Below, in pieces: positions 28,031 through 34,338 of a stretch of DNA of 64,000 bases; position 1 is the stretch's first letter, and every line of letters starts with the position of its first letter. The notes beneath the pieces were generated by a model. That model searched no databases and was not told the DNA's origin. It saw only the letters and a list, made by a program, of their open reading frames with translations. Origin of the DNA: Rhodospirillales bacterium (GTDB lineage Bacteria > Pseudomonadota > Alphaproteobacteria > Reyranellales > Reyranellaceae); the NCBI GenBank assembly GCA_016185145.1, contig JACPOB010000114.1, forward strand, positions 31,082 to 95,081, in the 5' to 3' direction. The translations under genes were made by a program, and so were the position numbers.

Positions 28031-28145
28031 TCCTCATCCTGAGGAGCGCCCCTCAGGGGCGCGTCTCGAAGGATGGGCCTCAAGCGAGATGCGTTTGGCC
28101 CATGCTTCGAGACGCCGCGCGATGCGCGGCTCCTCAGGATGAGGA
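28031..28145. repeat. Dispersed intergenic palindrome, family C (variant)
   Basis: Outer arms CCTCATCCTGAGGAGC and GCTCCTCAGGATGAGG, inner arms CGTCTCGAAG and CTTCGAGACG. Related copies with CACCCTGAGG arms lie at 61480-61586 and 62830-62939. Here it separates exbD from tonB within the iron operon. Confidence 0.85.
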
Positions 28146-28169
28146 TGTCCTTGTTCGAGGTGATGGCGC

Positions 28170-28967
28170 ATGAACAGCCGCGAGGTCCTGCGCTGGTCCG
28201 GCAGCTTCGTCTTCGTGCTGGGTTTGCACGCCGGCGCGGTCGGGCTGGCGCTCGGCTGGACCGCGGCCGAGGCGCCGTATTCGCCGCCGCCCGCGGCAGT
28301 GATGCTGGAGATGGCGCCTCTGCCCGCGGCGCCTCAGGCGACGCCGACCGAGGCGCCGCCGGCGCCGGAGCTCAGCGAAGCGGTGCCTGAGCCGCAGGAG
28401 CCGCCGCCGGTCGATCTCAAGCCGATGAAGATCGAGATCGAGGTCGCCGAGCCACCGCCGCCCGTCGAGATTCCCAAGGCGGAAGTCGTGCTGCCCGCGC
28501 CGGAGCCGCCGCCGCCACTCGATCTGAAGCCGCCGGAGAAGCCCAAGCCCGTCGAGAAGCCCAGGCCGCCGCAGCCCAAGCCGAAGTCCGTCGCGGCCGC
28601 GCCGCAGGCGGCGCCGGAGCGGACCGAGCGTGCCGCCGCGCCGGCGCCGGGCGCCACGCCCGAGCCGCCGTCGGCCTCTCTGCCGACCTGGAAGGGCCTG
28701 CTGCTGCGCCACCTGGAGCGTCACAAGCGCTATCCGCACGAGGCGCAGCGCGCGCGCCACGAAGGCGTGACCTACGTGCGCTTCACCATGAGCCGCGACG
28801 GCCGCGTGCTGGCCGCGCGCGTGGAGCGCAGCTCGGGCGTGGCCTCTCTCGACCAGGAAGGGCTCGACCTGTTGCAGCGTGCCCAGCCGCTGCCGCCGCT
28901 GCCGTCGGACCAGCCGGGCGAGAGCCTCGAACTGCTGGTGCCCGTGCAGTTCTATCTCAAACGGTGA
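28170..28967 (+). CDS. tonB: Energy-transducing protein TonB
   Basis: A 265-residue TonB. One N-terminal span (WSGSFVFVLGLHAGAVGLALGWTAA), a Pro/Glu/Lys-rich spacer spanning roughly residues 32-150 (PEPPPPLDLKPPEKPKP type repeats), and a C-terminal TonB domain with LLLRHLERHKRYPHEAQRARHEGVTYVRFTMSRDGRVLAARVERSSG. The ExbB-interaction residues SxxxH are visible as S-x-x-F-V-F-V-L-G-L-H. It follows exbB-exbD and can serve both nearby receptors. Confidence 0.94.
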   Translation: MNSREVLRWSGSFVFVLGLHAGAVGLALGWTAAEAPYSPPPAAVMLEMAPLPAAPQATPTEAPPAPELSEAVPEPQEPPPVDLKPMKIEIEVAEPPPPVEIPKAEVVLPAPEPPPPLDLKPPEKPKPVEKPRPPQPKPKSVAAAPQAAPERTERAAAPAPGATPEPPSASLPTWKGLLLRHLERHKRYPHEAQRARHEGVTYVRFTMSRDGRVLAARVERSSGVASLDQEGLDLLQRAQPLPPLPSDQPGESLELLVPVQFYLKR

Positions 28968-28969
28968 AC

Positions 28970-29371
28970 ATGACGCCGCTCGAAGCCCTGTGCGTGCAGC
29001 GCGGTTTGCGGCTCACCGAGCATCGGCGGATCGTTCTGGAGGTTCTGGAGGCGTCGGACGATCATCCGTGCGTGCGCGAGATCCATCGCCGCGCCGCCGA
29101 CGGCCATCGCATCGGCATCGCTACCGTCTACCGCACGCTCAACACCCTGGTCGAAGCGGGGATGGTGAAGCGCCAGGTGTTCCCGGACGGCAAGGCGCAC
29201 TACGAGCGCGTCGGGCGACCGTCGCATCCTCATCTGATCGACGTGGCAACGGGGACGATCGTCGAGATCGACGATGTCGACCTGGAAACGTTGCTCGAGC
29301 AGGAGGCGCGAAAGCTCGGCTACCACCTCGTCGACTTCAGCCTGAAGCTGTTCGCGCGGCCGAGAGGGTAG
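28970..29371 (+). CDS. Fur-family transcriptional regulator
   Basis: A 133-residue Fur-family protein. The winged-helix domain: GLRLTEHRRIVLEVLEASDDHPCVREIHRRAADGHRIGIATVYRTLNTLVEAGMVKRQVF, with the family motif GIATVYRTLNTL. The dimerisation domain has RPSHPHLIDVATGTIVEIDDVDLE. The CxxC zinc pairs of E. coli Fur are absent, as in some alphaproteobacterial Fur/Irr proteins; no heme-type GCPW motif of Irr is seen. It closes the tonB gene run with three bases between tonB stop and its ATG (an in-frame GTG at 28964 is an alternative). Likely regulator of the two Fur-like operators in this island. Confidence 0.88.
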   Translation: MTPLEALCVQRGLRLTEHRRIVLEVLEASDDHPCVREIHRRAADGHRIGIATVYRTLNTLVEAGMVKRQVFPDGKAHYERVGRPSHPHLIDVATGTIVEIDDVDLETLLEQEARKLGYHLVDFSLKLFARPRG

Positions 29372-29398
29372 CTGCGCGGCTTCTGTCGTCCGAGATCC

Positions 29399-29830
29399 CT
29401 ACGGCTGTCTGTCGGCCGAAACCGTCCACGGATTGAGCAGTGCGACGCCAATGGGTTCGAAATCGGCGACGTTGCACGTAACCACCGTCATGCCGTGCAC
29501 CAGTGCTGTCGCGGCAATGAGCGCGTCGCGTTCGGAGCGTGGATCAGGCACATGGAGGCGGGCGCATCGCTGTGCCACCGCCGCATTGGCGGCGAGGATC
29601 CGACCATCGAAGCGTGCCAGTATCTGATCATCGATCCAGCTTCGCAGCATCGAGCCTTGCGCCTGGTCGTGGCGTGCCACCTGTAGCGCTCCGAGTTCGA
29701 TCTCGAGAATGGAAATTGCCGAGAGGTAGAAGCTTGCGGCGGGCAGGGCGCTGGCCCAAGCGACGACATTCCTATTCACTCTTTCTGGCCGTCGCAGCTC
29801 GGAGATGACGTTCGTGTCGAGCAGAAACAT
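29399..29830 (-). CDS. vapC: VapC-type PIN-domain toxin
   Basis: A 143-residue PIN-domain ribonuclease. N-terminal FLLDTNVISELRRPER gives the first catalytic Asp; AISILEIELGA gives the conserved Glu; DALIAATALVHGMTVVTCNVADFEPIGVALLNPW gives the last acidic residues. This is the FitB/VapC subgroup layout. Its ATG overlaps the antitoxin stop as ATGA. The pair lies on the strand opposite to both iron gene sets, between them. It is expected to cleave specific RNAs when released from antitoxin. Confidence 0.92.
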   Translation of the reverse strand: MFLLDTNVISELRRPERVNRNVVAWASALPAASFYLSAISILEIELGALQVARHDQAQGSMLRSWIDDQILARFDGRILAANAAVAQRCARLHVPDPRSERDALIAATALVHGMTVVTCNVADFEPIGVALLNPWTVSADRQP

Positions 29831-30087
29831 CAGCCGAGCTTCGCCGGCTTGAAAATGCCGCCGCCGGTGCGCGGCGGCTCGAACTCGAAGTCGGGTGCTC
29901 CCGGCTGTGCGACTGCTTCGACCAGGCTCATGGTGCCGCCGGTCAGGCGTCGATAGTCCTCGATGGTCAGAAGGACGTGTGCCGGCCGGCCGCGGTCGGT
30001 GATGAAGACAGGTCCGCGTTGCGCCGCTTTCTTGGCGCCGCTCGTATCCTGGTTGAATTCGCGGCTGGTCAGCGTGGTTACGGTCAT
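29830..30087 (-). CDS. vapB: Phd/YefM-family antitoxin
   Basis: An 85-residue antitoxin. The N-terminal DNA-binding part TLTSREFNQDTSGAKKAAQRGPVFITDRGRPAHVLLTIEDYRRL is the PhdYeFM pattern. The C-terminal tail (FEFEPPRTGGGIFKPAKLG) would wrap the toxin. ATG 30087 is preferred over the upstream in-frame start at 30102. The operator probably overlaps the intergenic region shared with the set 2 fecI gene. Confidence 0.9.
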   Translation of the reverse strand: MTVTTLTSREFNQDTSGAKKAAQRGPVFITDRGRPAHVLLTIEDYRRLTGGTMSLVEAVAQPGAPDFEFEPPRTGGGIFKPAKLG

Positions 30088-30092
30088 TTCGA

Positions 30093-30109
30093 TTGCGAAC
30101 AATTATCAA
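30093..30109. promoter_or_regulatory. Probable Fur box upstream of fecI (set 2)
   Basis: TTGCGAACAATTATCAA, an imperfect dyad sharing the TTGCGAA half with the set 1 operator. It lies between the antitoxin start and the set 2 sigma gene, so it could affect both divergent units. Confidence 0.5.
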
Positions 30110-30177
30110 TAGCGATATCTTCCCCACGTCGCCGTCGTCGCTGGGGCCTGGACGGCACTTGGGGATCGAGTACGGCC

Positions 30178-30690
30178 GTGCCCTCCGACACATCGGTACT
30201 GTTCAACGAGCATCGCGGCTCGCTTGTCGACTATGCGACCGGAATCGTGGGCTCGCGGGCGCAGGCCGAGGACCTGGTGCAGGAAGCGTTCATCCGCTTC
30301 GCGCCCGTCCAGGCGACGGGCTCGGCCGTTGAGCAGCCGCTGGCCTATCTCTATCGCATCGTGCGCAACCTCGCCCTCGATTCGACGCGGCGCAAGACGC
30401 TCGAGCGTCGCCAGCGGGAAGGGGAGCCGGCTTGGTGGATGGTGCCGGCGACGCCGCGGACGCCGGAACAGGAACTGCATCATCGGCAGAACCTCGAGAG
30501 GGTCGAGCAGGCCCTGCGCGACCTGCCGAAGGAGACACGGCTGGCCGTCGAGATGCATCGCCTGGGCGGCTACACCTTGCAGGAGGTGGCCGATCATCTC
30601 GGCCTCTCGGTGGCGACGGTCCATCGCATGGTGCGCGATGCGCTGGTCAGGATCGGCAGCCAGATGACGCCGCTCGATCTTCAGGCATGA
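30178..30690 (+). CDS. FecI-type ECF RNA polymerase sigma factor (set 2)
   Basis: About 170 residues from GTG 30178 (VPSDTSVLFNEHRGSLVDYATGIVGSRAQAEDLVQEAFIRFAP). PLAYLYRIVRNLALDSTRRK ends region 2. Region 4: LRDLPKETRLAVEMHRLGGYTLQEVADHLGLSVATVHRMVRDALVRIGSQM. It resembles the set 1 sigma throughout. The frame stays open back to 29977 but that part has no sigma sequence. Its fecR and receptor follow. The Shine-Dalgarno is weak, so the start is tentative. Confidence 0.9.
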   Translation: MPSDTSVLFNEHRGSLVDYATGIVGSRAQAEDLVQEAFIRFAPVQATGSAVEQPLAYLYRIVRNLALDSTRRKTLERRQREGEPAWWMVPATPRTPEQELHHRQNLERVEQALRDLPKETRLAVEMHRLGGYTLQEVADHLGLSVATVHRMVRDALVRIGSQMTPLDLQA

Positions 30691-30713
30691 AAAAAAGTTC
30701 GACGCTGTACGTC
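30689..30713 (+). promoter_or_regulatory. FecI-type promoter-like motif upstream of fecR (set 2)
   Basis: GAAAAAAAG (30689-30697), twelve bases, then CGTC (30710-30713). It overlaps the end of the set 2 sigma gene, as the set 1 motif does. Confidence 0.45.
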
Positions 30714-30752
30714 TAAGCAAGGGCAGGCTCACCTGCGGGCAACCGCGAAACG

Positions 30753-31730
30753 ATGGCAATGGCGACGGGCGAACCTTCGGACCTCATCTTCACGGCGGCG
30801 ATGGACAGGCTGCTGCGCCTGCAGGCGTCGCCCAACGACGCATCGCTGCGCGCCGACATCGCGGCCTGGTGCGAAGCGGATGCCGCGCATGCACGCGCTT
30901 GGCGACGTGCGCAGGACACGTGGAATGCCGTAGCCGAAGTGCCGCCGGCGCACGTCGCCGAATGGCCGGTGAAGCAGCCGGTCGTCGCGCGAACGGGTCG
31001 CTGGCCGCATGGGCGGCTGGCGGTGGCGACCGGCGCGGCCATCGCCGCCTGCCTCTTGCTGCTCTTTATGCCCGGCCTTCTTCCGGGCCTGCAGGCCGAC
31101 CATGTGACGCGCACGGCCGAACTGCGCGACGTCGTGCTCGCCGATGGAACCCGCATGTCGCTCGGCCCACGTAGCGGCCTCGACGTGCGCCTGGGCGCGG
31201 ATCGCCGACAGGTGAAGCTGCTCGACGGCGAAGTCTTCTTCGAGGTCCGGTCCGATGCCGGCCGGCCTTTCGTCGTCGAGGCCGGCGGTGTCGAGGTGTC
31301 CGTCGTCGGCACGGCCTTCGACGTGCGCGTGTCGCGCTCCACGGTCACCGTCGCGGTACGCAATGGGCTAGTCGACGTGCGCGGCGAGGGCAGGGGAGCG
31401 GCGGCACTGCGGCTGTCCGCCGGCGATCGTGTCGTCGTCGATCGGGCGACGCGGAGCCTGAAGCGTGACCGCATCGAGCCGGACGAGGTGGCCTCGTGGC
31501 GTGGCGGCCGCCTCTTCGTCGACGGCATGACCGTGGCCGACGTGGTCGAGGAACTCGGCCGCTACACTGCGGGCTGGATCGTCGTCGCCGATTCGCGGCT
31601 GGCCGCGCAGCGCGTGACCGGTCTCTTCGACGTCCAGGACGTCGATCGCGCGCTCGCCGCCCTCGTCCAGCCGTTCGATGGGCGGGTGCAGAGCGTGACG
31701 CCGCTGCTGCGCATTCTCACGGCGCCGTAG
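30753..31730 (+). CDS. FecR-family anti-sigma/signal transducer (set 2)
   Basis: A 325-residue FecR. DUF4880-like N-terminus (MDRLLRLQASPNDASLRADIAAWCEADAAHARAWRRAQDTW); one span near residue 91-108 (LAVATGAAIAACLLLLFM); FecR domain (VVLADGTRMSLGPRSGLDVRLGADRRQVKLLDGEVFFEVRSDAGRPFVVEAGGVEVSVVGTAFDVRV); C-terminal STN-like part (VAQRVTGLFDVQDVDRALAALVQPF type). Same order as set 1. Confidence 0.92.
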   Translation: MAMATGEPSDLIFTAAMDRLLRLQASPNDASLRADIAAWCEADAAHARAWRRAQDTWNAVAEVPPAHVAEWPVKQPVVARTGRWPHGRLAVATGAAIAACLLLLFMPGLLPGLQADHVTRTAELRDVVLADGTRMSLGPRSGLDVRLGADRRQVKLLDGEVFFEVRSDAGRPFVVEAGGVEVSVVGTAFDVRVSRSTVTVAVRNGLVDVRGEGRGAAALRLSAGDRVVVDRATRSLKRDRIEPDEVASWRGGRLFVDGMTVADVVEELGRYTAGWIVVADSRLAAQRVTGLFDVQDVDRALAALVQPFDGRVQSVTPLLRILTAP

Positions 31731-31751
31731 GACGCAGGCTCGAAGGCCGCT

Positions 31752-31779
31752 GAAAAAATTCTGCGAGCTCTTCGTCTGA
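31752..31779 (+). promoter_or_regulatory. FecI-type promoter-like motif upstream of the receptor (set 2)
   Basis: GAAAAAATT (31752-31760), twelve bases, then CGTCTGA (31773-31779), 31 bases before the receptor ATG. Confidence 0.5.
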
Positions 31780-31810
31780 TCCAGGCAACGTCGCTTGGTC
31801 GGGGAGAGTC

Positions 31811-34255
31811 ATGAAGCGTGTGTTTGCATCGGCAGTTGCCGTTGCATTGTTGGCGTCTGCGGCATCGGCGCAGGAACAGGAGAACCCGTTGCCGCTCCAG
31901 GCGCAGGAAGGCGAGCAGACGCGACGCGACTTCCAGATTCCTGCGCAATCGCTCAGCGGCGCGCTGAACGCCTTCGGCCGGCAGTCGGGCTTCCAGGTCA
32001 CGATCGATTCTGCGATCGCCGCGGGCGTGCAGTCGCCCGGCGTGTCCGGCACGATGACGGCAGCGGAGGCGCTCAATCGCCTGCTGTCGGGCACCGGCAT
32101 CGTCGGCCGCTTCTCGGGCAGCCGCACCGTCGTGCTGACCAGGGCGTCGGGCGGCCTGGCGCCGGGCGCGCTTCAGCTCGATCCCGTGCAGGTGCAGGGT
32201 TATCCGGTGCCGTCGCAGGCGATGATCGACAACCTGCCGCCGCCCTATGCCGGCGGACAGGTGGCGACGGGCGGCCAGCTCGGCCTGCTCGGCAATCGCG
32301 ACGTCATGGATACGCCCTTCAACCAGACCAGCTACACGTCGCAGAAGGCGCAGGACCAGCAGGCGCAGACCGTGCGCGACGTGCTGATCGACGATCCGTC
32401 CGTGCGCATCACCTATCCCGACGGCAGCGCGGCCGACGACACGATCTACATCCGCGGCTTTCAGGTCCCTGCCGCGAACTTCTCCTACGGCGGCCTGTAC
32501 GGCATGTTGCCGACCTTCTCGATCATGGCCGAACTCGCCGAACGCATCGAGATCCTGAAGGGGCCGAGCGCCATGCTGAACGGCATGCCGCCGCTGACCG
32601 CGATCGGCGGCACCGTCAACGTCGTGCCGAAGCGCGCGCCGGAGCAGCCGATCACGCAGTTCACGGCGGGCTACGCGTCGAACGCCCAGTTCGGCGGCCA
32701 TGCCGACGTGGCGCGCCGCTTCGGGCCGGAGAAGCAATTCGGCGTGCGCTTCAACGGCGTCTTCCGCGCCGGCCAGACGCCGGTGCAGTGGACGGCCGAT
32801 CAGCGGGCGCTCGCCAATTTCAACCTCGACTACCGCGGCGAGCGCTTCCGCCTCGCCGCCGACCTCGGCTACCAGTACCAGTACGTCAGCGGCGCCTTGC
32901 CCTATCTTGGGCTGGCGAACGGCGTCCCGCTGCCGTGGGCGCCGAAGAACACGACCAACTACGGCGAGCCCTGGAACTACAGCCAGCGCAAGGATCTGTT
33001 CGGGGTGATCCGCGGCGAGTTCGACATCGCCGAGAACCTCACCGCCTACGCGGCCTACGGGGCGCACGACTTCCGCCAGGCCGCCTTGTCGGGCGGCGCG
33101 CGTCTTGCCGTCACCAACCTCAACGGCAACACGACGTCGACGCCCTACAATCAGAGCGTCTACCAGCAGTTCTTCACTGGCGAGGTCGGCCTGCGCGGCG
33201 TCGTCGACACCGGTCCGATCAATCACGCGTTCGCGCTCAGCGCCACGAGCTTTTCGCGGATCAACGGGTTGGGAACGGTCAGCGGCACGGTGTTCAACAC
33301 CAACATCTACAATCCCAACGTCATCGCCCAGCCCGGCCTCGCCCAGCCCGCGGCCAACAAGGTGTCGAGCGTCGATCAGCAGAGCCTTGCCATCGCCGAT
33401 ACCCTGTCGGCGGCCGAAAAACGTGTCCAGCTGACCGTCGGAGCGCGGCTGCAGCAGGTGAGGTCGGCCAACTACGACTTCGCCACGGGAATGCAGACGG
33501 CCGGCTACGACCAGAGCGCGCTGACGCCGTCTGTCGCGCTGATCGTCAAGCCTTGGTGGCAGAACGTCTCGTTCTACGGCAACTTCATCCAGGGCCTGCA
33601 GCAGGGCATCGTCGTGCCCAGCAACTTCACCAATGCCGGCGAGGTCTTTCCGCCGTACAAGTCGACGCAGTACGAAGCCGGCGTGAAGGTGGATTGGGGC
33701 AAGCTGACAACGACGCTCAGCCTCTTCCAGATCACCCAGCCCAGCGTCCTCACCAATGTGGCGACCAACTCGCAGTTCCTGGGCGGCGAGCAGCGCAACC
33801 AGGGTCTCGAGTTCAACTTCTTCGGCGAGGTCACGGAAGGCTTTCGCGTCCTGGGCGGCGCGATGTTGCTGAGCGCTGTCCTCACCAGGACGCAAGGAGG
33901 CCTGACGGACGGCTGGATCGCGCCGTTCTCGCCGGGCGCTCAGTTCAATCTCGGCGGCGAGGTCGATGTCGGCTTCGTGCCCGGGCTCACGCTCAGCGCT
34001 CGCGCCATCTACACCGGTCCGCAGTACATCGATACGACATGGCCGCGCCGCCAGCTGCCGGAATGGACGCGCTTCGACATCGGCGTGCGCTACGTGCTCG
34101 ACAACCTGCGCAGCCCTACGGCCGGCCCGATCGCCTTGCGCTTCAACGTCGACAACGTCCTGGACTCGACCTATTGGGCGGGCGGCGGCGGTGCCACGTC
34201 GCTGATGCTGGGGGCGCCGCGTACCTTTCGATTGGCGCTGACGGCGGATTTCTGA
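31811..34255 (+). CDS. TonB-dependent siderophore receptor with signalling (STN) domain (set 2)
   Basis: An 814-residue outer-membrane receptor, paralogue of the set 1 receptor. Signal peptide residues 1-20 (ending ASAQ). STN domain about 45-112 (DFQIPAQSLSGALNAFGRQSGFQVTI). Plug with TVRDVLIDDPSVRI, IYIRGFQVPAANFSYGGLYG, ELAERIEILKGPSAMLNG, GGTVNVVPKRA. Barrel ends FRLALTADF. Blocks identical with set 1 run along the whole length (QLDPVQVQGYPVP, GYASNAQFGGHADVARRFGPEKQFGVRFNGVFR). It differs most in loop regions, which suggests a related but not identical siderophore. Confidence 0.94.
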   Translation: MKRVFASAVAVALLASAASAQEQENPLPLQAQEGEQTRRDFQIPAQSLSGALNAFGRQSGFQVTIDSAIAAGVQSPGVSGTMTAAEALNRLLSGTGIVGRFSGSRTVVLTRASGGLAPGALQLDPVQVQGYPVPSQAMIDNLPPPYAGGQVATGGQLGLLGNRDVMDTPFNQTSYTSQKAQDQQAQTVRDVLIDDPSVRITYPDGSAADDTIYIRGFQVPAANFSYGGLYGMLPTFSIMAELAERIEILKGPSAMLNGMPPLTAIGGTVNVVPKRAPEQPITQFTAGYASNAQFGGHADVARRFGPEKQFGVRFNGVFRAGQTPVQWTADQRALANFNLDYRGERFRLAADLGYQYQYVSGALPYLGLANGVPLPWAPKNTTNYGEPWNYSQRKDLFGVIRGEFDIAENLTAYAAYGAHDFRQAALSGGARLAVTNLNGNTTSTPYNQSVYQQFFTGEVGLRGVVDTGPINHAFALSATSFSRINGLGTVSGTVFNTNIYNPNVIAQPGLAQPAANKVSSVDQQSLAIADTLSAAEKRVQLTVGARLQQVRSANYDFATGMQTAGYDQSALTPSVALIVKPWWQNVSFYGNFIQGLQQGIVVPSNFTNAGEVFPPYKSTQYEAGVKVDWGKLTTTLSLFQITQPSVLTNVATNSQFLGGEQRNQGLEFNFFGEVTEGFRVLGGAMLLSAVLTRTQGGLTDGWIAPFSPGAQFNLGGEVDVGFVPGLTLSARAIYTGPQYIDTTWPRRQLPEWTRFDIGVRYVLDNLRSPTAGPIALRFNVDNVLDSTYWAGGGGATSLMLGAPRTFRLALTADF

Positions 34256-34338
34256 TTCGCCGTGGCCGGGGGCTTCGTCTTTTCGTGCATCTCCGCGTTC
34301 ATGAGCACTGCCAATTGCCCGGCACTGCCCAGTACCGC

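Noticed and set aside
28031..28145. Possible CRISPR-like or small-RNA locus at the palindrome between exbD and tonB
   Set aside because: One inverted repeat with no regular spacers; copies at 61480 and 62830 show it is a dispersed palindrome family.
29977..30178. Upstream extension of the set 2 sigma gene
   Set aside because: It overlaps the antitoxin gene and the Fur-like operator and has no sigma-factor sequence.
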